From NCBI RefSeq assembly GCF_963455295.1, contig NZ_OY734020.1:3658001-3722000 (forward strand): a stretch of DNA of 64,000 nt, written 5' to 3'. The stretch is from Candidatus Thiodiazotropha sp. CDECU1. Its GTDB lineage: Bacteria > Pseudomonadota > Gammaproteobacteria > Chromatiales > Chromatiaceae. Shown one piece after another: positions 46,063 through 57,015 of the stretch. Position numbers and translations under genes: made by a program. The notes under the pieces are model-generated. The model searched no databases and was not told the origin of the DNA. It saw nothing but the letters and a program-made list of their open reading frames with translations. Within the stretch, counting starts at the first letter, position 1, and each line of letters opens with the position of its first letter.

Positions 46063-46305
46063 GCCTGTCCTGTCCGTTATCGATCGAGATCCAGCTTGGT
46101 CTATGCGCAGCCAATATTTCAGAGGTTCTTGATCTTAAAAGAAAAATACCAGTATTAAATAGACTATCGACCCTGAAAACCAATTCTTTAGATCACCACG
46201 GGTGATGTAATTTCAGGAACTACATAGCGAAACACACAATCCATATCCCCCCAAGGCAGGATCTACACCATATTTCTCAACTAAAATAGTCGCTCCTCAG
46301 GTAAA

Positions 46306-46322
46306 CTAGGACCTGTTAACAC
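46306..46322 (+). repeat. Dispersed 17-bp motif, copy 3
   Basis: CTAGGACCTGTTAACAC seven bases before the L,D-transpeptidase start codon, identical to the copy at 31273. Here it would lie in the 5' leader or promoter of the following gene. Confidence 0.6.
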
Positions 46323-46329
46323 CAAGATT

Positions 46330-47262
46330 ATGCTATTGAATTTGTTACTAACACTGTTGCTCCTCGTGAGTACCCTGGGAACCGCCCGGGCTGTCACCCT
46401 CGATCTGCCTCCAGAGGGTGATGATGTAGTGGGCAGGATCTTCATGCTGACCACGCGCTATGAGGAGACATTCTCCGATATCGCCCGCACCTATGACATC
46501 GGCTACCGACAGATGGTAGCGGCCAACCCCGAGGTGGACCCATGGTTGCCCGGGGAAGGCTCGGAAGTCGTCATCCCCCAACAGTACGTCCTACCACCGG
46601 GTCCCCGCGAGGGTCTCGTCATCAACCTGGCTGAACTGCGCCTTTACTACTTTCCCCAAGATCGTCCCGTGGTCATCACCTACCCGATAGGAATAGGTCG
46701 TGAAGGGTGGAGCACTCCCACCGGAGAGACCTCGGTTATCGGCAAAAAAAAGGATCCGAGCTGGACCGTTCCCAAATCGATCCTGCAGGAGCACGAAGAG
46801 GATGGCGATCCGCTGCCGCCAATTGTGCCGCCCGGGCCCGATAATCCACTCGGAAATCGTGCCATCTACCTGGGCATGAATGGCTATCTGTTGCATGGAA
46901 CCAATAAGCCCTATGGCGTTGGCATGCGGGTCAGTCACGGTTGTATCCGTCTCTATCCTGAAAATGTTGAACAATTTTTTGAAGAGGTTGAAATAGGTAT
47001 CCCGGTCAGGATTATCGATAAACCCTTCAAAGCCGGTTGGCTGAAGGGTGAACTGTTTGTCCAGGTCCATCCTCCTTTGGTCGAATATGTGGAGGAGCGA
47101 GGCAACAACTACACCGAGCTGGTGAATGCGGTGGTCAGCAAGCTGGGCGAGGATCAGCGCAGGCCGGATTGGGATCAGCTACACAACTTCATTGAACAGA
47201 AGACCGGTATACCCATGCCACTTTACCTATGGCGTGAGAATGCGGTCGCAGACGGCAATTAA
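46330..47262 (+). CDS. L,D-transpeptidase (ErfK/YbiS family)
   Basis: Periplasmic enzyme of the YkuD fold, which cross-links peptidoglycan or attaches Lpp-type lipoprotein to it. 310 residues: signal peptide 1-21, a LysM-like segment (RTYDIGYRQMVAANPEVDPW, about 55-85) and the catalytic domain with HGTNKPYG and SHGCIRLYPENV (Cys nucleophile). Neighbouring, convergent, is an Lpp/OprI-type lipoprotein gene sharing its terminator, which suits an Lpp-anchoring role. Confidence 0.93.
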   Translation: MLLNLLLTLLLLVSTLGTARAVTLDLPPEGDDVVGRIFMLTTRYEETFSDIARTYDIGYRQMVAANPEVDPWLPGEGSEVVIPQQYVLPPGPREGLVINLAELRLYYFPQDRPVVITYPIGIGREGWSTPTGETSVIGKKKDPSWTVPKSILQEHEEDGDPLPPIVPPGPDNPLGNRAIYLGMNGYLLHGTNKPYGVGMRVSHGCIRLYPENVEQFFEEVEIGIPVRIIDKPFKAGWLKGELFVQVHPPLVEYVEERGNNYTELVNAVVSKLGEDQRRPDWDQLHNFIEQKTGIPMPLYLWRENAVADGN

Positions 47263-47298
47263 AAAACCCCGACAGGCGTATAACCTGTCGGGGTTTTT
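47262..47298. terminator. Bidirectional rho-independent terminator
   Basis: AAAAACCCCGACAGG / CCTGTCGGGGTTTTT, a perfect 15-bp stem with a seven-base loop, shared by the convergent L,D-transpeptidase and Lpp-like genes. Confidence 0.9.
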
Positions 47299-47317
47299 GT
47301 GTCGATTAGTGCAGGGT

Positions 47318-47590
47318 TTATTTAGCCATTGCCTTCTCTGACATACGGCCACAACGCTCACTACAAGCTTCAGCGGCATCTTTAGCCGAGTTAGCGGCCT
47401 TGAGAGCAGCATCAGCAGTACCTTGAGCGGTAGCAGCATCCAGCTGAGCCTCTTTGGCAGCTTTCATGGCAGCATCGGCTGCAGCCTGGGCGTTGGCGAC
47501 GTCCTCTTGCAGACCGCTGTTAGTCGCACAACCTGCGAACAAACCAACAGTAAGAATCATTGCGGCGGTTTTCATGATGGTGGTTTTCAT
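47318..47590 (-). CDS. Lpp/OprI-type alanine-zipper lipoprotein
   Basis: 90-residue outer membrane lipoprotein resembling Pseudomonas OprI and E. coli Lpp. Lipobox FAGC near residue 21, then an Ala-rich heptad coiled coil (NAQAAADAAMKAAKEAQLDA) and a C-terminal Lys, the residue joined to peptidoglycan in Lpp. An extra CSERCGRM segment with two cysteines near the C terminus is distinctive. In-frame Met at residue 6 is an alternative start. Confidence 0.88.
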   Translation of the reverse strand: MKTTIMKTAAMILTVGLFAGCATNSGLQEDVANAQAAADAAMKAAKEAQLDAATAQGTADAALKAANSAKDAAEACSERCGRMSEKAMAK

Positions 47591-47936
47591 AATTACTCTC
47601 GATCTCTCTACGAATTAATTATTACATTGTGTGTAAACTACACACCCCTTCTACCTGGTCGTGCTGATGCAGAGCTTCCCAAATAGACCCTAGAATATAC
47701 TGCAAGTCACGGCCTATTCGGGACACACCTCCCTAAGGACCAGGTAACAAACAGTCCTTCCATGTCAAAACCAAGGTAGAGGCATCACCTATACCGGCAT
47801 GACAGTTATGGCTACTGGCTCCCCATCTCGCTGCATCCACAAGATCCAGGTTGATAGAGCAGCAGCATCTGGCACGAAAGCTTGAGCTAAAATTCAAACA
47901 AATTCAATGGCAAGTTTCCAAATTTAAGAACTTTTT
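47591..47936. other. Intergenic, no gene seen
   Basis: Between the ggt stop codon and the lipoprotein gene start, both on the minus strand. It should hold the lipoprotein gene's promoter. No RNA gene or strong hairpin was recognised. Confidence 0.5.
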
Positions 47937-49670
47937 TCAATTTTTTCCATCAACTTCGCTACCTGTCTCCTCTCTTCCATGAGAACTCGACTTCACAACA
48001 CGGGAAAATCCCAAACCACGGGGATCGGAGGCAGCCTCGATTTCACCCAGTTGTTTGTCCCATAAAATCGCCTGCATGTTTCCATATTGGCTATCGAGAG
48101 GCTTTAAATTGTGTCCCATTGCAGTCAACTGCTGTTTCATTTCATCACTGAAAGCGCCCGCTTCGAATTGAACGGCATCGGGTAGATATTGATGATGAAA
48201 ACGGGGCTGTTCCACCCAATTTTTCGGTCCCTTGCCATCAGCCATCTCCAAGATACCCAATAACACCATGGTGATGATCCTGCTGCCGCCAGGGGTGCCC
48301 AGAATGGCCAACCGGCGATCATCTTCCACGAAGGTTGGAGTCATACTCGACAACATTCGCTTACCCCCGGCGATGGCATTCGCTTCACCCCCAACCAACC
48401 CATACACATTGGGTACCCCGGGGCTGGCGGAGAAATCATCCATTTCATCATTCAACAACACCCCGGTACCCGGCACCACGAAACCGGAGCCGAAGGGATA
48501 GTTGATGCTGAGTGTGGCCGCCACCCGGTTCCCCTCCCCATCGAGTATGGAGAAATGGGTGGTGTCGCGCCCCTCCTGTGACCGGGAGAGGTTACCCACA
48601 CTTGGGCTGGCACGGTGCAGTTGAATATCCCGTGCCAGGCCTGCTGCGTACCAGGGATGGGTCAGCGCCTCCACTGGAATATCCACATAATCGGGGTCGC
48701 CCAGATAATCGGCACGATCCCGATAGGCCCGGCGCATCGCCTCCACCAGCAGGTGGGTACGAAGAGGTTCTTGCTGCGCCTGCAGATCGAATCCCTGCAG
48801 GATATTCAACATGGTCATCAATGCTATGCCACCGGATGAGGGCGGTGAGGCACTGGTGATCTTCAGTCCCGCATAACGACCGACAATGGGTTGCCGCTCC
48901 ACGACCCGGTAAGCGGCCAGATCCTCAAGGCTCCAGATACCGCCCGCAGCCCGCACTCCATCCACCAGGCGTTGGGCGACCTCCCCTTTGTAGAAACCAT
49001 CGAACCCGTGCTGAGCGATCTTTTCAAGGGTCTCCGCCAAAGCCGGCTGCTTGATCAGGGCACCCTCTTCAGGCGCCTCGCCCTGCTGCAGAAACTGTGC
49101 AGCCGAAGCAGGATGGGCACGCAACACCGCCAGACGCCAGTTCGCCATCCTGCGGTAGTGGCTGTCTGCCTTGAATCCATCCCGGGCCAATCTGATCGCC
49201 GGCTGCAGCGACTCGGTAAGGGATAGACGTCCGTAGTGGCGAGCCAAATGGACCAGGGCCGCAGGCTCACCGGGAATGCCGGCCGCCAGCGCCCCATCGA
49301 TGGAAAGCTGCGGGATAACCTTTCCCGCCTGATCCAGATAGAGATCACGATGGGCGGCCATGGGGGCTCGTTCGCGGCCGTCCAGCATGGTCTGGAAACC
49401 GTCACTGGCACGATGCAATAGCCAGAAGCCACCGCCACCGATACCTGAACTATAGGGTTCGACCACAGCCAATACGGCACTCACAGCAACCGCCGCATCG
49501 AAGGCGTTTCCACCAGCGTCCAACAGTTGCAGGCCTGCGGCAGTCGCCTGCGGATGGGCCGTGGCGATGGCGGCAGATCCGGGGCTTTCAGCCGCCGCTA
49601 GCTGAGAACAGATGAAAAAGAGAAAAATAAGGCTCCACAAGGGAGCCTTTTTGATGACGCTTGTCTGCAT
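47937..49670 (-). CDS. ggt: Gamma-glutamyltransferase
   Basis: Periplasmic Ntn-hydrolase cleaving glutathione and transferring its gamma-glutamyl group; made as a precursor that self-cleaves. 577 residues with signal peptide (LWSLIFLFFICSQLAAA). The autocleavage/nucleophile Thr is in DTTHFSILDGEGN, and the substrate loop LLNDEMDDFSASPG and ML-SSMTPTF segment are conserved. It ends the minus-strand run that starts near coaD. Confidence 0.95.
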   Translation of the reverse strand: MQTSVIKKAPLWSLIFLFFICSQLAAAESPGSAAIATAHPQATAAGLQLLDAGGNAFDAAVAVSAVLAVVEPYSSGIGGGGFWLLHRASDGFQTMLDGRERAPMAAHRDLYLDQAGKVIPQLSIDGALAAGIPGEPAALVHLARHYGRLSLTESLQPAIRLARDGFKADSHYRRMANWRLAVLRAHPASAAQFLQQGEAPEEGALIKQPALAETLEKIAQHGFDGFYKGEVAQRLVDGVRAAGGIWSLEDLAAYRVVERQPIVGRYAGLKITSASPPSSGGIALMTMLNILQGFDLQAQQEPLRTHLLVEAMRRAYRDRADYLGDPDYVDIPVEALTHPWYAAGLARDIQLHRASPSVGNLSRSQEGRDTTHFSILDGEGNRVAATLSINYPFGSGFVVPGTGVLLNDEMDDFSASPGVPNVYGLVGGEANAIAGGKRMLSSMTPTFVEDDRRLAILGTPGGSRIITMVLLGILEMADGKGPKNWVEQPRFHHQYLPDAVQFEAGAFSDEMKQQLTAMGHNLKPLDSQYGNMQAILWDKQLGEIEAASDPRGLGFSRVVKSSSHGREETGSEVDGKN

Positions 49671-49681
49671 TGACAGCCTAA

Positions 49682-49948
<267 letters not shown>

Positions 49949-50044
49949 CTAACAAAATCGCATAAAGTGAATTCTATTCATTAACCGTGAGTGTGGCATC
50001 GATATTTTATCGATTTTAACCCTGTATCACCCAGGGATTCCGTT

Positions 50045-50551
<507 letters not shown>

Positions 50552-50583
50552 TTACCAGAAACCGATCCGATGAATGATAATTA

Positions 50584-51156
50584 TCAGCCGGCAAGCGGGG
50601 CATACGCCAGGCCGTAGTGTACCTGGCCAGCCGATTTCTGTTTCTTCATCTCCCAACCTTCAGGCAGGGGCGGCATGTCACGGGAGAGGGCATCTTCCAT
50701 ATAGATCAGTGCCCCATCCGTCAGCCATCCCATACTCAGCCTTTGACACAGGGGCTGCAGCAGATTATCAACGAATGGCGGATCCAGAAAAACGATATCG
50801 AAGGGGGTTGCATCCTGTTCCAGCCATTGAAATGCATCTGCCCTAATAACAGAGACCTGGTCAAGACCCAATTGACGCTTATTCTCTGTCAGCTGCCTGA
50901 CCACAGCCATGGCTGTATCAAGCATCACTACCTTGGATGCACCACGGGAAGCCGCCTCCAGACCCAGTGCACCGCTGCCGGCAAACAGGTCAAGGCAACG
51001 GGACCCTTCGATATAGGGCTGCAACCAGTTAAAAAGAGTCTCGCGAATGCGATCACCTGTCGGTCGTAATCCCGGCATATCGGCAAATGGCAGGCGCCGA
51101 CCCCGATGCATCCCACCGATGATTCGTACTTGAAAAGCCGCTTGAGGGGAAGTCAC
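50584..51156 (-). CDS. rsmD: 16S rRNA (guanine-966-N2) methyltransferase
   Basis: SAM-dependent methyltransferase modifying G966 of 16S rRNA during 30S assembly. 190 residues; RIIGGMHRGRRLPF opening, RPTGDRIRETLFNWL, SAM loop DLFAGSGALGLEAASRG and catalytic DPPF (VFLDPPF). Confidence 0.96.
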   Translation of the reverse strand: MTSPQAAFQVRIIGGMHRGRRLPFADMPGLRPTGDRIRETLFNWLQPYIEGSRCLDLFAGSGALGLEAASRGASKVVMLDTAMAVVRQLTENKRQLGLDQVSVIRADAFQWLEQDATPFDIVFLDPPFVDNLLQPLCQRLSMGWLTDGALIYMEDALSRDMPPLPEGWEMKKQKSAGQVHYGLAYAPLAG

Positions 51157-51180
51157 TTTATTAACCTTTAAATTATTGTG

Positions 51181-52539
51181 TCACTCTTTGCTATCAGCGT
51201 CTGATTGCTTTGAGACTTTAGCCAAAGGAGCGGTTCGTCCGACCTGCACCCTGACCAGACGATCCGGATCTATGCGACGCTGGAAGGCATCCTGAATCTG
51301 CTCACGGGTCACGGCTGCCACCTTGTCGGTAAAACGGTCCAGATAATCCAGAGGCAGATCGTAAAAGCCGATCACCGCCAGATACTCAACGATCTTGCCA
51401 TTCGAGGCGATCCGCAATGGAAACCCGCCGGTAATATTCTGCTTTGCAGCTTCCAGTTCCTTTTCCGAAGGTCCTTCCCTGATGAAACGTTTAAGCGTTT
51501 CCCTCACCACCTGCAGCGCCTCGCCAGCCTGTTCATTCTTTGTCTGCAAACCCAATTGAAACAGTCCGGTCTGACGCATCGGCAGGAAATAGCTGTAGAC
51601 GCTGTAACTCAAGCCGCGTTTCTCACGGACTTCATTGCTAAGGAGTGAGACCAGGCCGCTGCCACCGAGGATGTGATTCCCCACATAGAGGGTGAAGTAG
51701 TCAGGGTCACCACGGCGCATGCCGGGTTGTCCAATATAGAGATGGGACTGGGTTGAGGGAAAAGGGATCTGCTCATCGATGGCTCCCTGCAGCGGCGCCA
51801 CCTGGGGCAGTTTCGCCACCTGCTCCCCGGGTTCGAGTCCGTGTGTTACCTGCTCTGCAATCGATTCAGCCTGGCTTCTGTTGACAGCCCCGACAATCGC
51901 CACCAAGGCATTCTTTGCCACATACAGTCGCTTGTGGGTGGCGACTATGTCCGCTCGGGTTATCGCTTTAACCGACTCGATAGTGCCATCGGGATCTGAG
52001 GCATAGGGGTGATCCCCAAACACGAGCTGATAGAGGCGCTTTTTGCCCAGACTGCCAGGAGACTGCTCGTCCTGGACCAATCCTGCCAGTATGGATTGGC
52101 GCAGCCGCTCGATATCCTCCTCGGCGAAGCTGGGCTCGGCAACCACTTTAGACATGGTTTCAAGGGCCAGGGCGAGTGCCTTGGATTCAGTCAGCGAGCG
52201 TACCGACACCCAGGCCATATCCCGTAAAGATCCCGTTTCTAGCTGTGCCCCAACACCCTCCATCCGTTCAGCGATCTGATAGGCGCTCCAACCACCGGCA
52301 CCTTCGCTCAACAGGTTGTTGGTAAAAGAGGTGACACCCTGTTTATCACCATCTCTGGCGCTGCCCGCATCGAATACAATGCGCACATCCACCATCTCGA
52401 TTTCAGGTGCCGCGACAAACAGTACTTTTACCCCGTTTGCGGTCTGCCAGGTCTGAATTTGCGGTGCTGCTGAGACCCATCCGCTCAGCAGTAGAAAAGT
52501 GTAGAAAAAGATATGTTTAATCCAAGCTTCAGTATGCAT
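51181..52539 (-). CDS. M16-family protein, non-catalytic partner
   Basis: 452-residue secreted M16 (insulinase/PqqL-like) protein. The signal peptide (IFFYTFLLLSGWVSAA) leads to an M16 fold that lacks the HxxEH zinc site, so it is the inactive partner of a heterodimer with the next upstream protein. SGLVSLLSNEVREKRGLSYS is the conserved second-half substrate region. The ATG at 52539 lies within the end of the upstream gene (11-base overlap), coupling the two; a GTG at 52608 is less likely. Confidence 0.9.
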   Translation of the reverse strand: MHTEAWIKHIFFYTFLLLSGWVSAAPQIQTWQTANGVKVLFVAAPEIEMVDVRIVFDAGSARDGDKQGVTSFTNNLLSEGAGGWSAYQIAERMEGVGAQLETGSLRDMAWVSVRSLTESKALALALETMSKVVAEPSFAEEDIERLRQSILAGLVQDEQSPGSLGKKRLYQLVFGDHPYASDPDGTIESVKAITRADIVATHKRLYVAKNALVAIVGAVNRSQAESIAEQVTHGLEPGEQVAKLPQVAPLQGAIDEQIPFPSTQSHLYIGQPGMRRGDPDYFTLYVGNHILGGSGLVSLLSNEVREKRGLSYSVYSYFLPMRQTGLFQLGLQTKNEQAGEALQVVRETLKRFIREGPSEKELEAAKQNITGGFPLRIASNGKIVEYLAVIGFYDLPLDYLDRFTDKVAAVTREQIQDAFQRRIDPDRLVRVQVGRTAPLAKVSKQSDADSKE

Positions 52540-53893
52540 ACGCCACTCCCTCGTGCATCGACTTGGACATTGAATCATCCATCGGCAATGGCTCCAGCAC
52601 CGCAACACTGAGATTGTCCTCGACCAGATACTTCTGCGCGACCTGCCTGATCTGTTCCGCGGTAACCGCCTTTAAATGGTCCACATACTCATCGGCAAGA
52701 CGCCAATCGAGCCCTACCGTTTCCAACTGTCCAATCAGCATCGCCTGATAAAAGACCGAGTCCTTCTCGTACACCTTGGCGGCAATGATTTGATTACGCA
52801 CCCGTTCCATCTCATCTTCGCTGACCAACTCTTTTTTGAATCGCTCGATCTCCGTCACCAGGGCTCCTTGAACCGCATCAATGCTGGCGTCAGGAGACGG
52901 CACCGCATCCATCACCAACATTCCCGGGAGTCGTGAAAAGGCGCTGTAACTGGCATCCGCCGCCACCGCCAGCTTGCTGCCGCGGATCAGGTTGTTGCTG
53001 AGACGGGCACTGCTGCCCCCATCCAGGATGTAGGCCAGCATCTCCAGGGCATAGGGCTCCCAGGCCTGATCCGCTTTACCCACCACCGGTGTCTTGTAAC
53101 CCAACACAAGATAGGGCTGTCGCGCAGGCACCTTTACGGTGATGTGTTTGCTGCCGCGCTGGGTCGGTTCCAAACGCGGTTTGGGCTGGGTCACCCGCTC
53201 TGGCTTGAGGGGACCGAAATAGCGTTGTGCAAGATGGATCACCTTATCCGGTTCCACATCACCCACCACCACCAGGGTGGCGTTGTTGGGTGCATACCAC
53301 TTGCGGTACCAGACCTGCAGGTCCTCCACTTGCAGGGCATCCAGATCCGCCATCCAGCCGATTACAGGGGTGCGATAGGGGGAACTCTCGTAAGCCCCCG
53401 CCAGGAAACGTTCATAGGTAAGTGACTGGGGCTTGTCTTCGGTGCGCATGCGGCGCTCCTCTTTGACCACTTCGACCTCCTTTGCAAACTCTTCAGGCAG
53501 CAACAGCAGATTGCGCATACGGTCTGCCTCGAGTTCAAACGAGACCTCAAGCCGGTCACTTGCCATGGTCTGAAAATAGGCGGTGTAATCTCTTCCAGTG
53601 AAGGCGTTTTCATCCCCGCCATTGGCCGCGATGATACGTGAAAACTCACCCGGGGGATGGTTATTCGTACCCTTGAACATCATGTGTTCGAGCACATGGG
53701 AGACACCGGTGATACCACCGAACTCATAACTCGACCCCACTTTGTACCAGACCTGAGAAACGGCGATCGGGGCCCGACGATCCTGTTTTACTATTACCTT
53801 CATGCCGTTATCGAGCTGGTGCTCCACGACATCCGCCTGCACAAAACTGGAACAGAGTGCCGTCAACATCAGGCCTGTGATCAATCTTCCCAT
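52529..53893 (-). CDS. M16-family zinc peptidase, catalytic partner
   Basis: 454-residue secreted zinc peptidase. Inverted zinc motif HxxEH is present as HVLEHMMFKG, with the distal Glu in FELEADRMRNLLL. Signal peptide ITGLMLTALCSSFVQA. The start at 53893 has GAGG nine bases upstream; in-frame starts at 53902, 53920 and 53986 exist. It is cotranscribed with its inactive partner, and divergent from ftsY, an arrangement seen in other gammaproteobacteria. Confidence 0.92.
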   Translation of the reverse strand: MGRLITGLMLTALCSSFVQADVVEHQLDNGMKVIVKQDRRAPIAVSQVWYKVGSSYEFGGITGVSHVLEHMMFKGTNNHPPGEFSRIIAANGGDENAFTGRDYTAYFQTMASDRLEVSFELEADRMRNLLLLPEEFAKEVEVVKEERRMRTEDKPQSLTYERFLAGAYESSPYRTPVIGWMADLDALQVEDLQVWYRKWYAPNNATLVVVGDVEPDKVIHLAQRYFGPLKPERVTQPKPRLEPTQRGSKHITVKVPARQPYLVLGYKTPVVGKADQAWEPYALEMLAYILDGGSSARLSNNLIRGSKLAVAADASYSAFSRLPGMLVMDAVPSPDASIDAVQGALVTEIERFKKELVSEDEMERVRNQIIAAKVYEKDSVFYQAMLIGQLETVGLDWRLADEYVDHLKAVTAEQIRQVAQKYLVEDNLSVAVLEPLPMDDSMSKSMHEGVAYAY

Positions 53894-54143
53894 GGAGAAC
53901 ATCCTCACTAAGGTTTGCATTATATGGTCGTTTTCTAACTCAACATCATCCGAAACAGACTCCATCCGGCCAAGAACTCGCAACAACGGGTTGCTTACCC
54001 TTTATATATAGTCCCTTGGCACTGTAGAATAGCGTCCTCGACGATCCCGGGGATTCTTTCAGAGACCACCGGGATTGTCCAAACAACAACTATGAACCTG
54101 TGATCATCACAGAGTTCCAACCTCAGAGCCGGTAAATCACTCT

Positions 54144-55133
54144 ATGTTCGGATTTGGCAAGGGCAAGAAACAGGATCAGCAGGGTGCTGCGTCCCTCCCT
54201 CCGGAAGAGGAGAAGCGCGGCCTCTTTTCTCGACTTCAAGAACGCCTCTCGCGTACCCGCCACAATCTCACGGACGGACTGTCGAATCTCCTCCTTGGGC
54301 GCAAGACCATCGATGATGAACTGCTGGAGGAGCTCGAAACCCTGCTTCTCACCGCTGATGTGGGAGTGGAGGCAACCAGCCGCATCATCAACGATTTGAC
54401 ACAGCGGGTCGATCGCAAGGAACTGAGCGATCCGCAGCTGTTGATGCAACTCTTGAAACAACACCTCAGAGAGATTCTGCTGGCATGCGACGAGCCTATC
54501 GGCGAACACAACGGCGGCAAGCCACTGGTGATGCTGATGGTCGGTATCAACGGCGCGGGCAAGACCACCACCATAGGGAAGTTGGCGCGCAAGTTTCAGC
54601 TGGATGGGGAGTCGGTCATGCTCGCCGCGGGAGATACCTTCCGCGCCGCCGCTGTGGAGCAACTGCAAACCTGGGGTGAGAGAAACCAGATCCAGGTGAT
54701 CGCCCAACACACCGGTGCTGATGCGGCTTCAGTCGTGTTCGATGCACTGCAGGCAGCCACATCACGCAGCATCGACGTCCTGATCGCCGACACGGCGGGG
54801 CGTCTGCACACCAAGGCCAATCTAATGGAGGAGTTGGCGAAGATCAGCCGGGTGATGAAGAAGATCGATCCCGACGCTCCCCATGAAGTACTATTGGTTG
54901 TGGATGCGGGTACCGGACAGAATGCGGTCAACCAAGCCGTGCAGTTTCACCAGACTGTCGGCTTGACCGGACTGGTGATCACCAAGCTGGACGGTACCGC
55001 AAAAGGCGGTGTCGTTTTCGCCATTGCCGACAAGGTCAAGGTGCCTATCCGCTTTATCGGTGTCGGCGAAGCCATTGAAGATCTGCGTGAATTCAACCCG
55101 GACGAGTTTGTAGACGCCCTGTTTGAAACCTAA
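54144..55133 (+). CDS. ftsY: Signal recognition particle receptor FtsY
   Basis: SRP-receptor GTPase that docks ribosome-nascent chains at the inner membrane. 329 residues with a short acidic/basic A region (first 30), then N domain and G domain: G1 GINGAGKTTTIGKLA, G2 DTFRAAAVEQL, G3 DTAGRLHTK, G4 TKLDGTAKGG. First gene of ftsY-ftsE-ftsX-rpoH. Confidence 0.97.
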   Translation: MFGFGKGKKQDQQGAASLPPEEEKRGLFSRLQERLSRTRHNLTDGLSNLLLGRKTIDDELLEELETLLLTADVGVEATSRIINDLTQRVDRKELSDPQLLMQLLKQHLREILLACDEPIGEHNGGKPLVMLMVGINGAGKTTTIGKLARKFQLDGESVMLAAGDTFRAAAVEQLQTWGERNQIQVIAQHTGADAASVVFDALQAATSRSIDVLIADTAGRLHTKANLMEELAKISRVMKKIDPDAPHEVLLVVDAGTGQNAVNQAVQFHQTVGLTGLVITKLDGTAKGGVVFAIADKVKVPIRFIGVGEAIEDLREFNPDEFVDALFET

Positions 55134-55836
55134 CCAGGAAAATACCAGCACCTTGATTCACTTCGACAATGTCAGTAAACGCTATCCTGGTGGCCATACC
55201 GGCCTGAGTAACGTCAGTCTGCGTATCGAGGCGGAAGAGATGGTATTTCTGACCGGACACTCCGGTGCCGGCAAGAGTACCCTGTTGAAACTGATCGGCC
55301 TGCTGGAACGTCCCAGCAATGGGCAACTGCATGTCAACGATCGCAATCTCACTCGCTTGAAGAATCGTCAGATCCCCTACCACCGCCGGGATGTGGGGAT
55401 GATCTTCCAGGATCACAGACTGCTGCACGATCGCACGGTTTTCGACAATGTGGCACTGCCACTGGTGGTTGCCGGGGTCGGTCACAAAGAGATCGGCCGC
55501 CGGGTGCGTGCCGCCCTCGACAAGGTTGGCCTGCTGCACAAGGAGAGGAACGCGCCGATTACACTCTCCGGGGGGGAACAGCAGCGGGTGGGCATAGCCC
55601 GGGCAGTGGTCAGCAAACCGCCCCTGGTGCTTGCGGATGAGCCCACCGGCAATCTCGATCCGGAGCTTTCCGAGGAGATTATGCAGCTGTTCCAACAGTT
55701 TAATCAGGTCGGGGTAACCCTGCTCATCGCCTCCCACGACATCGACCTGATCAAGCGCATGCAGAAGCGCGTTCTCTCTCTGAGCAAGGGACAGCTGGTT
55801 GGCGACACCCAGGCGGAGTCTGGCAATGACTCTTAA
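55123..55836 (+). CDS. ftsE: Cell-division ATPase FtsE
   Basis: ABC ATPase of the FtsEX complex, which activates septal peptidoglycan hydrolases through periplasmic partners. 237 residues: Walker [16 protein letters not shown] loop MIFQDHRLL, signature [14 protein letters not shown], Walker [13 protein letters not shown]. The start at 55123 overlaps ftsY by 11 bases; a TTG at 55153 ([11 protein letters not shown]) would match E. coli FtsE more closely. Confidence 0.95.
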   Translation: MKPNQENTSTLIHFDNVSKRYPGGHTGLSNVSLRIEAEEMVFLTGHSGAGKSTLLKLIGLLERPSNGQLHVNDRNLTRLKNRQIPYHRRDVGMIFQDHRLLHDRTVFDNVALPLVVAGVGHKEIGRRVRAALDKVGLLHKERNAPITLSGGEQQRVGIARAVVSKPPLVLADEPTGNLDPELSEEIMQLFQQFNQVGVTLLIASHDIDLIKRMQKRVLSLSKGQLVGDTQAESGNDS

Positions 55837-56770
55837 AAAGCGGCTACTGAATGCACCAAAGATCTGGCTGCAGCGTCATGCGCAGGTGGCCCTGGCCAGC
55901 CTCGGTAGACTGGTCAATAACCATCTAGCATCATTGATGACCTGTTCTGTGATCGGCATCGCCCTCGCTATGCCGGTTGGGCTGCATGTGATGCTCGGGA
56001 ACCTGCAACAGGTAAGCGGCGCTTGGGACAGCGGTGCCAGCATTTCGGTCTTCCTTAAGCAGAAGGTCTCGGACAGGCAGGCTGCATCGCTGGCCGCCAA
56101 GCTACGCAAGCATCAACGCATCGAAGGGGTGAATCTAATCACCCGGGAGGCAGCCCTACAGGAGTTCCAACAACTCAGCGGTTATGCCGATGCCCTGGAG
56201 GCACTCGACAACAATCCCTTGCCGGCGGTACTGATTGTTCAACCTAAGGCCGACTACACCACTGCGGAGACGGCCCAACTGCTGGTACAGGAGTTAAAAC
56301 TGCTGCCTGATGCGGAGATCGTACAACTCGATCTGCAGTGGGTGCGACGACTACAGGCGATCACCATCATCGCCCAGAGGGCAGTGGTAGTATTGGCCGC
56401 ACTACTCGGCATGGCGGTATTACTGATTGTCGGCAACACCATTCGTCTCGAGATCCAGAACCGGCACGCGGAGATCGTGATCAACAAGCTGATCGGCGCC
56501 ACCAACGCCTTCATTCGCAGACCCTTCCTCTATACCGGTTTCTGGTATGGGCTGTTCGGGGGCCTCATCGCCTGGCTGCTCATTGCCATCGCCATCACCC
56601 TGCTGAGCGGGCCGATCGCCAATCTGGCCAATCTCTACGAGAGCAGCTTCAATCTCGCCTCATTCGACTTCGAGACCATCCTCTCACTCCTGTTGGGAAG
56701 CAGTCTGTTGGGACTGGCCGGTGCCTGGCTGGCCGTGGGCAGGCACCTCAGCGCCATTGAGCCCAGTTGA
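55826..56770 (+). CDS. ftsX: Cell-division membrane protein FtsX
   Basis: Permease-like partner of FtsE, 314 residues, with an N-terminal cytoplasmic part, one helix, a periplasmic loop (about 60-180) and three C-terminal helices (VVLAALLGMAVLLIVGNTI and others). It lacks true transport residues; the loop recruits EnvC-like factors in E. coli. The ATG at 55826 follows GGAG and overlaps ftsE by 11 bases. Confidence 0.95.
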   Translation: MTLKKRLLNAPKIWLQRHAQVALASLGRLVNNHLASLMTCSVIGIALAMPVGLHVMLGNLQQVSGAWDSGASISVFLKQKVSDRQAASLAAKLRKHQRIEGVNLITREAALQEFQQLSGYADALEALDNNPLPAVLIVQPKADYTTAETAQLLVQELKLLPDAEIVQLDLQWVRRLQAITIIAQRAVVVLAALLGMAVLLIVGNTIRLEIQNRHAEIVINKLIGATNAFIRRPFLYTGFWYGLFGGLIAWLLIAIAITLLSGPIANLANLYESSFNLASFDFETILSLLLGSSLLGLAGAWLAVGRHLSAIEPS

Positions 56771-56988
56771 CCTCCTGCTCGATCCCGCACTGCTGGGCGG
56801 AAAGCAGGCCAATAGAGCAGCAAAATGGCCCATCTCCCCTATTTCCTCAAACATCAGAGGGCCTCTGAGGAGAGCAGGTCATGGCCTATACAACCCTGGC
56901 ACAACCAACATATGTCATTGTATTTTCTTAATTTATATTTAAATCAAGAGAGGGAACTATTGTTGAAACCCCAGGTCCTATTAAACGA

Positions 56989-57015
56989 TTGGCACTCATC
57001 CACTGAGAGTGCTAA
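56989..57015. promoter_or_regulatory. CIRCE operator (HrcA site) over rpoH promoter
   Basis: TTGGCACTC-N9-GAGTGCTAA differs from the CIRCE consensus TTAGCACTC-N9-GAGTGCTAA by a single base, with the correct nine-base spacer. It ends 33 bases before the rpoH start codon and covers a promoter with -35 TTGGCA and -10 TAATAT, so HrcA should repress rpoH. Confidence 0.9.
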